From Methylovulum sp. (GTDB taxonomy: Bacteria; Pseudomonadota; Gammaproteobacteria; Methylococcales; Methylomonadaceae), in assembly GCA_028712695.1 (NCBI GenBank), contig JAQTQZ010000004.1, positions 89,865-153,864 of the forward strand: a stretch of DNA of 64,000 nt. Direction: 5' to 3'. Within the stretch, counting starts at the first letter, position 1. Each line of letters starts with the position of its first letter. Under the pieces are notes generated by a model. It was not told the origin of the DNA. It was given only the letters and a program-made list of their open reading frames with translations, and made no database searches. This document shows, in pieces, positions 1 through 8,041 of the stretch. Position numbers and translations under genes: made by a program.

Positions 1-483
1 AAAAGATCAGATTCAAGAAAGGAAAAAATCGAGCTAAACGCTTGGCTCAATGATTATCTGCACGACTTTATCTTAGAAAATGCCATAGTCGCCGAAACAT
101 TCATGTTTTTACCTGTCAGGCAACCCTTGCCCGCCATTATCGACCCTGGGCAGTTAAAGCAAATTATGGATAATCTGTGCCAAAATGCGTTGCGCTATGG
201 CAAACCTGAGTTAGGGGCAATAGCCGTGCGTAGCTTTAGGTTTAAGCATTCGCCGTGTATAGAAATAATCGATAATGGCGGCGGCATCAATCCTGAACAT
301 CTCAAGCATCTGTTTGAGCCTTTTTTTACAACCTCATCAAGCGGCACAGGTTTGGGGCTTTATATCTCAAAAGAATTAGCCGAACTAAACCAAGCCAAAT
401 TGAGCTATTATTTAACCCCTGAAAACCGTAGTTGTTTCCGGCTCTGTCTAATGGATGCAGAAAAAAACTTGATTGCACTATGA
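1..483 (+). CDS. pilS: PilS-type sensor histidine kinase, C-terminal part (5' end outside window)
   Basis: The frame is open from base 1, so only the last 160 codons are seen. They hold the histidine kinase ATP-binding domain: an N box with NLCQNALRYG, a G1 box DNGGGI and a G2 box GTGLGLYIS. The H box and membrane segments lie upstream of the window. The identification as PilS rests on the next gene, a clear PilR, whose ATG overlaps the stop of this gene as ATGA. In known systems PilS is a polar membrane kinase that phosphorylates PilR to control pilin transcription. Another NtrB-like kinase is possible, but the neighbour makes PilS likely. Confidence 0.85.
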   Translation, partial: KRSDSRKEKIELNAWLNDYLHDFILENAIVAETFMFLPVRQPLPAIIDPGQLKQIMDNLCQNALRYGKPELGAIAVRSFRFKHSPCIEIIDNGGGINPEHLKHLFEPFFTTSSSGTGLGLYISKELAELNQAKLSYYLTPENRSCFRLCLMDAEKNLIAL

Positions 484-1823
484 AAAAACCTTTAATTTTA
501 ATTGTGGATGACGAACCTGACATCCGAGAACTGCTGGAAATCACCTTCAACCGAATGGCCATTGGGACTTGCAGCGCTGACAACCTACAAAATGCCAAGT
601 TATTATTAAACGAAAAAACTTTTGACCTTTGTCTGACAGATATGCGCCTACCTGATGGTAATGGTCTGGAACTCGTTGATTATATACAGCTTATGACCAA
701 CCCCATCCCAGTTGCTGTCATTACGGCCCATGGCAATATGGACACTGCAATTTTGGCTATGAAAAAGGGGGCCTTTGATTTCATCTCAAAACCTGTCGAT
801 TTAACGGTGCTCAGACAACTTATTTGCAACGCGCTCAAGATTGCCGAGACTGCAAATACAAAAGAACGGCGCATGCGGCAAATACTTCTGGGCGAATCCA
901 GTGTTATGAGGGAGATACGCTCAAAAATCGACAAGCTCGCACGCAGCCAAGCACCTGTTTACATTAGCGGCGAATCCGGGTCAGGCAAAGAATTGGTCGC
1001 CCGCCTCATCCATCAGCAAGGGCCCCGTAGCGACCAACCTTTTATAGCCATAAACTGCGGTGCTATCCCTCACGAGCTGATGGAAAGTGAATTTTTTGGC
1101 CATAAAAAAGGCAGTTTTACCGGTGCGGTCACTGATAAAAAGGGCTTATTTCAAGCGGCTGATGGCGGCACTTTATTTCTTGATGAAGTCGCCGATTTGC
1201 CACAGCCGTTGCAAGTGAAATTGTTACGGGCAATCCAAGAAAAAAAAATCCGGCCAGTTGGCGAAGCCCAAGAAATTCCCGTTAACATCCGGCTGCTAAG
1301 CGCCACCCACAAAAATCTTGCTGAAATGGTACAAAACGGCAGTTTTAGGCAGGATTTATTTTACCGGATTAATGTGATTGACCTTAATATCCCGGCATTG
1401 CGTGAACGCAGTTCTGATATCCCTTTACTTACCCAACACATTTTGACCCGCTTAACCGAAGCCAATGACATCGCGCCGCCAAAGCTATCAAACCAAACCA
1501 TCGCTGCGCTACAACAATACCCTTTTCCTGGTAATGTACGTGAGCTTGAAAATATCTTAGAAAGGGCTTTAGCACTATATGATGGCAACAGCATAGAAGT
1601 TGATGATTTGAATCTGCCGCTACTGACAAATCAGGCCACAGATTCTGGCGGCTATAATCCGGCAATGGGTGCTTTAGAAGATTATCTCGAAGAAATTGAA
1701 AGAACAGCCATTGCTAATGCCTTGGAAGACAATAAATGGAACAAAACAGCCGCAGCCAAACAACTAGGGCTGTCTTTTAGGTCATTCCGTTACCGCTTGA
1801 AAAAGCTTAATATCGAAGATTGA
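480..1823 (+). CDS. pilR: Type IV pilus sigma-54 response regulator PilR
   Basis: A 447-residue NtrC-family activator. Residues 1-120 form a receiver domain with VDDEPDIRELLEIT at the N-terminus, phospho-acceptor Asp in LTDMRLPDG and Lys in SKPVDL. The AAA+ domain carries Walker A GESGSGKE, the sigma-54 contact loop as GSFTGA (the usual GAFTGA has Ala at position 2) and Walker B GGTLFLDEVADLP. The C-terminus has a Fis-type helix-turn-helix (NKTAAAKQLGLSFRSFRYRL). The ATG at 480 overlaps the pilS stop (ATGA), which indicates translational coupling. An in-frame start at 432 would lie inside pilS and is less likely. The family activates the pilin gene from sigma-54 promoters. Confidence 0.93.
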   Translation: MKKPLILIVDDEPDIRELLEITFNRMAIGTCSADNLQNAKLLLNEKTFDLCLTDMRLPDGNGLELVDYIQLMTNPIPVAVITAHGNMDTAILAMKKGAFDFISKPVDLTVLRQLICNALKIAETANTKERRMRQILLGESSVMREIRSKIDKLARSQAPVYISGESGSGKELVARLIHQQGPRSDQPFIAINCGAIPHELMESEFFGHKKGSFTGAVTDKKGLFQAADGGTLFLDEVADLPQPLQVKLLRAIQEKKIRPVGEAQEIPVNIRLLSATHKNLAEMVQNGSFRQDLFYRINVIDLNIPALRERSSDIPLLTQHILTRLTEANDIAPPKLSNQTIAALQQYPFPGNVRELENILERALALYDGNSIEVDDLNLPLLTNQATDSGGYNPAMGALEDYLEEIERTAIANALEDNKWNKTAAAKQLGLSFRSFRYRLKKLNIED

Positions 1824-1843
1824 CCTTTTCCATTGCCGATTAT

Positions 1844-2290
1844 TTAGGCACGGTATTTATCCAATACTTCAAACTTTATTAGCGCCTGCTTGATTGCCAT
1901 CTCTGTTGGCTCATCCAACTCATTATTTTTATAGACTTTTTCAAGCAGGCCTTCAGCCACTAACGCTTCTTTTATCCAGCGTTTAACAAACCGATAGTTA
2001 TTGGCGATTTTAGTCACTTCACCGGTTTTTGGATCCCGCACAGTGCCTTTAGGGTTCGTTACGGTTATCGGCTGCCCGGCAACCTTAACCACCTCAGCAG
2101 GAATTGCCCCGGCTAACGGCTCTTTATCGGCACTTTGCGGTTTTTTTGGTGTTGCCTCATCGGCAACCGCTTGCGTTACAGGCGCAATTTTAGGCTTTGT
2201 AACTTTAATCGTGGGTTGTTGCCCACCAGCAATCTCATAAACGACATACGCAACAAAAATAGTCGTTAATATAAACAGTATCTCGGTCAT
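1844..2290 (-). CDS. Small membrane-anchored protein of unknown function
   Basis: A 148-residue protein with one N-terminal membrane segment (about residues 4-22, ILFILTTIFVAYVVYEIAG). A Pro/Ala/Lys-rich linker of about 50 residues follows, then a C-terminal helical region with WIKEALVAEGLLEKVYKNN that could be a small winged-helix-like fold; that is a guess from pattern only. The ATG at 2290 has an AGGG eight bases upstream. An in-frame GTG at 2299 is possible but lies against that same AGGG. It is convergent with pilR and ends 20 bases from it. No family is recognised. Confidence 0.7.
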   Translation of the reverse strand: MTEILFILTTIFVAYVVYEIAGGQQPTIKVTKPKIAPVTQAVADEATPKKPQSADKEPLAGAIPAEVVKVAGQPITVTNPKGTVRDPKTGEVTKIANNYRFVKRWIKEALVAEGLLEKVYKNNELDEPTEMAIKQALIKFEVLDKYRA

Positions 2291-2373
2291 AACCGCCACC
2301 CTAGCCCATCAATTATAATTATTATCACCACAGAACCCCGTTCCGCGCGTCAGTGTAGCAACACAAATTGCCA

Positions 2374-2477
2374 AGAAGCTGTTTAAAAACACCTAAAAAC
2401 CTCATGCGCACCTTAGATTTTTCGCGCATTTTTATTTTTCGGCCCCATCAAGCCCGCAATGTTTTTAAACAGCTTCT
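2374..2477. repeat. 17-bp perfect inverted repeats flanking a 70-bp core
   Basis: AGAAGCTGTTTAAAAAC at 2374-2390 is matched exactly by its reverse complement at 2461-2477. The 70-bp core has its own imperfect symmetry: A-rich sequence plus TGCGC on the left, GCGCA plus T-rich sequence on the right. The arrangement could be a miniature inverted-repeat element, a remnant of an insertion sequence end, or a long hairpin. No target-site duplication was seen with confidence. Confidence 0.55.
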
Positions 2478-2978
2478 AAGTTCCGAATATACCAGAAGCC
2501 AGCGTTCTAGGGAATCGCCGGATAAATCGAGGCCTTCATATCTGCGCGTGCATCTAACTACCGGGAGTGCCAATCTGTCATTCAGTTGCAATACAAAATT
2601 TATAACCTCATTTGTTGGCCCAGCTACGCACACTAAAGAAACAGCAAAAACCCGCCAACCTTACCATCTGTGTAAGTATAGTTTTTAGCTTGGTAGCTTT
2701 TATCTGGCTTAATAAGGCTATCAAAAGGACGCACCATCTGTCAGCCGTTTTGATGTTTTGTTTTTTATCAAAATTCGGTGGCAGACAGCAGCCCTTACCA
2801 TAACCTTATTATTTGAATTTTAAGAAATATTATCTTTAAAACCCTAAAACTGGAAGTCTCTCTAATAACAGATTTGTACTTAAATGGCTATACTACAATG
2901 GCTGGGTTGATGCTCAGCATGACGGGTTACCTTACATTCTACAGCTATGTACAACCATACCTATCATTGGGATATAGG

Positions 2979-3011
2979 ATCCCCGAGCTTATGTGCTGAA
3001 CAGCCGGGGAT
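2979..3011. other. Short hairpin (7-bp ATCCCCG/CGGGGAT stem)
   Basis: ATCCCCG at 2979-2985 pairs with CGGGGAT at 3005-3011 across a 19-base loop, about 80 bases before the start of the secreted protein gene. There is no T-tract, so it is not an obvious intrinsic terminator. It may be a leader structure or part of a dispersed repeat. Confidence 0.3.
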
Positions 3012-3088
3012 GAAGGATGAAATATTACTGGGCATGTAATTATTTACAAAGCTCTTATATAAATTTATAACTACCACTAGGTATTACA

Positions 3089-3943
3089 ATGAAAAAACAC
3101 ATAAAAAACAAATCATTAACTAAAACATGTTTAGTGCTGGCCGGAATGTTTTCAATTTCCTTAGCTATAGCAAATCAAGATGTTAAAAAATATAACCCAC
3201 CAAGCCAACCACTCAAAGTTAACCAGACTGAAGCTTATGCTCCACATGGCTTATCCGCTTTAACTTTTCATATGAATTTTGCCTGTGTCCACAGTGCTTC
3301 CAGCGATCTTGACTATAACGGCAAAATTGCCGCAATAGATCCCGCTGAATATCAAACGCCCATTTGTTCTTTCGGCCCAGTGGAGACGAATGTAACTGGA
3401 GCCCCTCTAGTCGGTGATGATGATAGGGATTCTGTTAGCCTAATTGTCCCTTGGTTCGATTCAGACCATGATAACGAGGGGCATGGAATTACTTCAACTC
3501 AAGTCAATGAGTTAATACGAATGTTTGGTTATGTGCCCGATGCTTATGAACAATTATCCCCCCCAGGCATACCTGTCCAATGTCCGGAACCTGGTTTGCC
3601 CCGAACAAAAAGGCAGGGTGAATTCGGCACTTGCACTATGCAGAACACCTCGTTTGATGTTGGGCCAGGGATGGTAAAATTAGGTCTTTTAGCGCCAAAT
3701 AGCCGATTTGTAACCTCCACTCCTAATCGCAGCCTTATCATCAATGCCGACAATTTAAAGCCTAAGTGGAGGCAAATTAAAGCTACTATGGTAATCGACT
3801 CTAGCGAATGGCCTGATGCCGAAGGAACTAAAGGCATAACAACGGTACAAGGCATAAGGGATTGTCAAGCGCGTGGACATTGCGCACCTAACCTTCCTAC
3901 GAATATATTTTTATATTTCAGTGCTAAAGCTTTTAAAAATTGA
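3089..3943 (+). CDS. Secreted protein of unknown function
   Basis: A 284-residue protein with a typical Sec signal peptide: basic N-terminus MKKHIKNKS, hydrophobic core LVLAGMFSISLAIA, probable cleavage after AIA-N near residue 29. The mature part has six cysteines (FACVHS, TPICSF, VQCPEPG, GTCTMQ, IRDCQA, GHCAPN), which suggests disulfide bonds in the periplasm or outside the cell. It also has an acidic stretch DSDHDNEGHG that could bind a metal. No domain family is recognised. An AGG about nine bases upstream supports the ATG at 3089. It stands alone, flanked by repeat-bearing non-coding DNA. Confidence 0.7.
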   Translation: MKKHIKNKSLTKTCLVLAGMFSISLAIANQDVKKYNPPSQPLKVNQTEAYAPHGLSALTFHMNFACVHSASSDLDYNGKIAAIDPAEYQTPICSFGPVETNVTGAPLVGDDDRDSVSLIVPWFDSDHDNEGHGITSTQVNELIRMFGYVPDAYEQLSPPGIPVQCPEPGLPRTKRQGEFGTCTMQNTSFDVGPGMVKLGLLAPNSRFVTSTPNRSLIINADNLKPKWRQIKATMVIDSSEWPDAEGTKGITTVQGIRDCQARGHCAPNLPTNIFLYFSAKAFKN

Positions 3944-4181
3944 TAAAAGAGAGGATTCTAATATTGGGCTACGTTTATTATGCAAATCACTTTATAGCCG
4001 CGATATTTGGCTTTTAATTTAGGAACATACATGACATAACTTCGACTCAAGAACCCCTGACCGTCGCCGCGCATGGGGATATTGCCGGCATTGTAGCCAG
4101 CACACACCTTATGCGCGCATGATTTGCCCCCGCCTGGGCTATTTATGCCCATGGGTAAAACACGTTCCAATAGGAGTTGAT

Positions 4182-4982
4182 ATGGGCATAATTACCGCCA
4201 ATGAGCTTTCCAGTGCCAAGATGGACATGGGACACCTGACCACGCTCTACGCCGCGAATGGGCACCGCATTTTCTGGTTGGGGAATACCGACGAAACGGC
4301 CTTCCGCTGCAACACTTATCTGATCGTGGACCAGTATGAGGCCATTCTGGTTGATCCCGGCAGCAAGCAGTATTTTTCCCAGGTCAAGCAACGGGTCGCG
4401 CAAATTATGCCGCCGGAAAAAATCAGCGGCATGGTGCTCTGCCATCAAGACCCCGACGTGGCTGCCTCCATGACCGACTGGCTAGCCGTCAATCCAAACA
4501 TACAAGTGTTCACCACGCCGCGCACCCAAGTGTTGCTGCCGCATTATGGCCGCTCGGACTACCGGTATTACGATGTAGCTGAAAATCCGGTCTATGCCCT
4601 TCCTTCCGGAGCTAGCCTGAAATTCGTCGAAGCCCCGTTCCTGCATTTTCCTGGCGCTTTCGTGACCTACGACACCCAGGCGCGCTACCTGTTTTCCGGT
4701 GACATCTGGGCGGCGTTGGATATGGACTGGACGCTAACGGTGAACTCATTCGAAGAGCACATCGAAAAGTTGAATCTGTTCCATCTGGACTACATGGCAT
4801 CCAATCTCGCCGCCAGAGGCTTTGTCAGGCGCATCGAAAATTTGGCCATTGACGCCATCCTGCCCCAGCACGGCTCCATCATTGGGCCGCAGCATGTGGC
4901 GGACGCTCTTGATTATCTACGCAACTTACGCTGCGGCACCGACATCATTTATGCAGATATAGAAAGTAATCATGGCGGATGA
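4182..4982 (+). CDS. Metallo-beta-lactamase-fold, ODP-like protein with altered metal site
   Basis: A 266-residue single-domain protein of the metallo-beta-lactamase fold. The order of elements matches the diiron oxygen-binding (ODP) branch: NTYLIVDQYEAILVDPG, then LCHQDPDVAASM at the HxHxDH/HxExDH position, GDIWAA for the bridging Asp, and LPQHGSII for a late His. The first metal motif reads H-Q-D-P-D-V, so one expected His is absent. The ATG at 4182 has AGGAG six bases upstream; an earlier in-frame start at 4119 lacks this. The stop overlaps the next gene by 11 bases, so the two are probably co-translated. In known systems such domains sense oxygen or redox state. A role as input partner of the downstream c-di-GMP protein is inference. 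Confidence 0.8.
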   Translation: MGIITANELSSAKMDMGHLTTLYAANGHRIFWLGNTDETAFRCNTYLIVDQYEAILVDPGSKQYFSQVKQRVAQIMPPEKISGMVLCHQDPDVAASMTDWLAVNPNIQVFTTPRTQVLLPHYGRSDYRYYDVAENPVYALPSGASLKFVEAPFLHFPGAFVTYDTQARYLFSGDIWAALDMDWTLTVNSFEEHIEKLNLFHLDYMASNLAARGFVRRIENLAIDAILPQHGSIIGPQHVADALDYLRNLRCGTDIIYADIESNHGG

Positions 4983-7900
4983 CATCCCACTTGACAGCCA
5001 GCAAAAAATCGAGGCTCTTGAACGCAAGAACAAGCTGTTGACGGAAGGACTGCATCAGGCGGAACGGCTGCGGCAGATATTTGACCGGACGGCGCAAGAA
5101 CTGAAAGCAGCCAAGCTGTTGCTGATGCAGCAGGACGAGTCGCTCAAAAAAGATATTGCCGGGCGTGAGCGGATAGAAATCGCATTGCGTGAATCGCATC
5201 AACAAATGTATTCATTGCTCAATTCGATGGCCGAAGGCGCTTATGGGATCGATACCGAAGGCTGTTGCAAGTTTGTGAACCGGTCTTTTTTAAGGATTTT
5301 GGGCTATGACAATGCAAACGAAATCATCGGCAAGTCTACTCATGAGCTTATTCACCATTCACACCCCGGCGGCAGTCCCTATCCCGCCTCGGAATGCCGG
5401 ATGTATGCCGCGTATCGCCGTAATATGGAAGTCCATGTTGAAGATGAAGTGTTTTGGCGTAAAGACGGCGTTGCCATTCCGGTGGAATACTGGTCGCAAC
5501 CTATCATTATCGACGGTGTGCTGACCGGTGCAATTGCCACTTTCGTCGATATTAGTGAACGCAAAAAAGCCGAAGAAGCCGCCCAATTAGCCTCCCAATA
5601 CGCCCGCAGCCTGATTGAAGCCAGCCTAGACCCTTTGGTGACAATCAACGCGGATGGTAAAATCACCGACGTCAACACCGCCACGGAGCAGGTGACGGGG
5701 ATGGCAAGAGATGACTTGATAGGCAGCGATTTTACCAACTATTTCACCGATCCCGAACAAGCGCGTGCGGGCTATCAGAAGGTATTCTCCCAAGGTTTGG
5801 TGACCGATTATCCGTTGGCCATTCGCCATAAATCGGGCAAAATCATCGACGTCCTCTATAACGCCACTGTGTACCGTGACATCAAAGGCAAGGTGGTGCT
5901 CGGCGTGTTCGCCGCAGCGCGGGACATTACCGAACGTAAGCGGATCGAAGCCCAGCTTGCCGACAGTGAATCCCATCTGCGCACCATCATCGAGAACGAA
6001 CCTGAATGTATCAAGATTGTTGATGCCAATGGGCGGCTGGTGCAGATGAACCCCGCAGGACTGCGGATGATCGAGGCAGACAGCGAAGAGCAGGTGGTTG
6101 GGCGCTCAGTAATTGAGGTAATCGCTCCCGAATATCGCGCCGCCTATGCCAAATTGCACAAACGCGTGCTGGCCGGCGAATCCATGCAGTTGGAATATGA
6201 AGCCATAGGACTCAAGGGCGGTCGCCGCTGGCTGGAAACCCATGCCGTACCCATGAAAGAGGCCAATGGCAACATCGTGCACCTCGCCGTCACCCGCGAC
6301 ATTAGCAAACGCAAGGAAGCCGAACGTCAGCTCCGCATTGCCGCCACGGTCTTTGAAACCCAGGAAGGCATGATGGTCACCGATGCTGACAACAACATCC
6401 TGGCGGTAAACAAGGCGTTTACTGACATGACCGGTTACCCGGTGGACGAAGTGATCGGCCAGAACCCGCGCCTGTTGCAATCAGGCCATCAGACTCCAAA
6501 TTTTTATGTCGCGCTATGGGAGAGCATCGTCAATACCGGCGCATGGGAAGGGGAAATCTGGAACCGGCGCAAAAATGGCGACTGTTATCCCGAATATCTC
6601 ACCATCACCGCCGTGAAAAATCCCAATGGCATCGTGACCCATTATGTTGGCACCCATACGGATATTACGCTGAAAAAAGCGGCGGATGAAAAAATCGAGC
6701 GCCTGGCATTCTATGATCCGCTCACCCGGCTACCTAACCGGCGGCTGCTACAAGACCGCCTAAAATTGGCGCTTGCCACTAGCCAGCGCAATGGCTGGAC
6801 AGGCGCACTGCTATTTATCGACTTGGATAATTTTAAAACCCTTAACGATACCTTAGGCCATGACATGGGGGACTTGCTGTTGCAGCAAGTTGCCGAGCGG
6901 CTGAGATCTTGCATCCGCGAAAGCGATACGGTGGCCCGGTTGGGTGGTGATGAATTCGTGGTGATGCTGAAAGATTTGAGCAAACAGCCTGTTGAAGCGG
7001 CAAACCAGGCTGAAGTCACTGGTAACAAAATTCTCACTCTCCTCAACCAACCCTACAAGCTTGCCTCGCACGATTACATCAGCACACCCAGTATTGGCGC
7101 AGCTTTATTCTGCGGTCAGGAACGGACAGTGGACGAACTGCTCAAAAATGCCGATATTGCGATGTATCAGGCCAAAACATCAGGCCGCAATGCCCTGCGC
7201 TTCTTCGATCCGCAGATGCAGAAAGCCATTGCCGCCCGATTTACACTGGAAGACGAGCTTCGTAAAGCGCTTGCAGGCCTGCAATTTGAGCTGTATTACC
7301 AACTTCAAGTCGACAGTAGCCATCGTGCATCGGGTGTGGAGGCATTGATCCGCTGGCGACATCCTGAGCGCGGCCTGCTGAGTCCTGCGGAATTTATTCC
7401 ACTGGCGGAAGAAACCGGTCTGATCCTGCCCATTGGCCTATGGGTGCTGGAAACCGCGTGCGCCCAACTCAAGGCATGGCAACAGATGCCTTCGTCCCGC
7501 AACCTTGTGCTATCGCTCAATGTCAGCGCCAAACAGTTTTTCCAGGCCAATTTCGTGGCGCAAGTGCGGGCGGCCATCCAGTCCCATGGCATCGAACCGA
7601 TGTTGCTCAAGTTGGAACTGACTGAAGAAATATTGATAAAAAACATCGAAGACACCATCGCCACCATGCAGGCATTAAGAAATATCGGCGTCCAATTCTC
7701 GCTGGACAACTTCGGTACTGGCTATTCCTCCCTAAAATACATCAAGAAACTGCCGTTGAATCAACTCAAGATTGATCCGTCATTCATCCATGATATTGCC
7801 GGTAACAGCAGCAATCTTGCGATTGTGCGCATCATCATTGCGATGGCGGAAAGCCTGAACTTGAATGTCATTGCTGAGGGGGTGGAATCGGAAGAGCAAC

Positions 7901-8031
7901 GGCAATTGCTCCTAGACAAGGGTTGTACGCACTATCAAGGCCATTTATTCAGCAAACCGCTGCCCATTGCCCAATTTGAGGCGCTACTGAAGCAGCGCGA
8001 CAAAAACTTGGCAGTATCGCCAAAACACTAA
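4972..8031 (+). CDS. Multi-PAS GGDEF-EAL c-di-GMP signalling protein
   Basis: A 1019-residue cytoplasmic protein with no clear membrane segment. A coiled coil (about 10-80) is followed by four PAS/PAC units (about 75-200, 208-330, 330-455 and 455-575), a GGDEF domain (about 580-740) and an EAL domain (about 752-1005). The cyclase motif is intact (RLGGDEF near 658). The phosphodiesterase half has GVEALIRW near 790, the metal-binding Glu in LELTEE and the catalytic Lys in QLKIDPSF. The loop usually read DDFGTGYSSL is DNFGTGYSSL, one metal-ligand Asp replaced by Asn, so phosphodiesterase activity may be reduced. It is coupled to the upstream ODP-like gene. Which activity dominates cannot be told from sequence. 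Confidence 0.93.
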   Translation: MADDIPLDSQQKIEALERKNKLLTEGLHQAERLRQIFDRTAQELKAAKLLLMQQDESLKKDIAGRERIEIALRESHQQMYSLLNSMAEGAYGIDTEGCCKFVNRSFLRILGYDNANEIIGKSTHELIHHSHPGGSPYPASECRMYAAYRRNMEVHVEDEVFWRKDGVAIPVEYWSQPIIIDGVLTGAIATFVDISERKKAEEAAQLASQYARSLIEASLDPLVTINADGKITDVNTATEQVTGMARDDLIGSDFTNYFTDPEQARAGYQKVFSQGLVTDYPLAIRHKSGKIIDVLYNATVYRDIKGKVVLGVFAAARDITERKRIEAQLADSESHLRTIIENEPECIKIVDANGRLVQMNPAGLRMIEADSEEQVVGRSVIEVIAPEYRAAYAKLHKRVLAGESMQLEYEAIGLKGGRRWLETHAVPMKEANGNIVHLAVTRDISKRKEAERQLRIAATVFETQEGMMVTDADNNILAVNKAFTDMTGYPVDEVIGQNPRLLQSGHQTPNFYVALWESIVNTGAWEGEIWNRRKNGDCYPEYLTITAVKNPNGIVTHYVGTHTDITLKKAADEKIERLAFYDPLTRLPNRRLLQDRLKLALATSQRNGWTGALLFIDLDNFKTLNDTLGHDMGDLLLQQVAERLRSCIRESDTVARLGGDEFVVMLKDLSKQPVEAANQAEVTGNKILTLLNQPYKLASHDYISTPSIGAALFCGQERTVDELLKNADIAMYQAKTSGRNALRFFDPQMQKAIAARFTLEDELRKALAGLQFELYYQLQVDSSHRASGVEALIRWRHPERGLLSPAEFIPLAEETGLILPIGLWVLETACAQLKAWQQMPSSRNLVLSLNVSAKQFFQANFVAQVRAAIQSHGIEPMLLKLELTEEILIKNIEDTIATMQALRNIGVQFSLDNFGTGYSSLKYIKKLPLNQLKIDPSFIHDIAGNSSNLAIVRIIIAMAESLNLNVIAEGVESEEQRQLLLDKGCTHYQGHLFSKPLPIAQFEALLKQRDKNLAVSPKH

Positions 8032-8041
8032 GCCTGCCGTA

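Larger units (their letters stand above)
2291..3088. other. 798-bp stretch without a recognised gene
   Basis: The stretch contains a 17-bp perfect inverted repeat (2374-2390 and 2461-2477) and a hairpin at 2979-3011, listed separately. Short open frames in 2368-2803 show no recognisable protein pattern and no convincing ribosome binding site. The end near 3060 must hold the promoter of the secreted protein at 3089, but no strong -35/-10 pair stands out. Confidence 0.5.

Noticed and set aside
2448..2633. Minus-strand open frame of 61 codons beside the inverted repeat
   Set aside because: It was considered as a transposase remnant, but no motif supports it and one repeat arm lies inside it.
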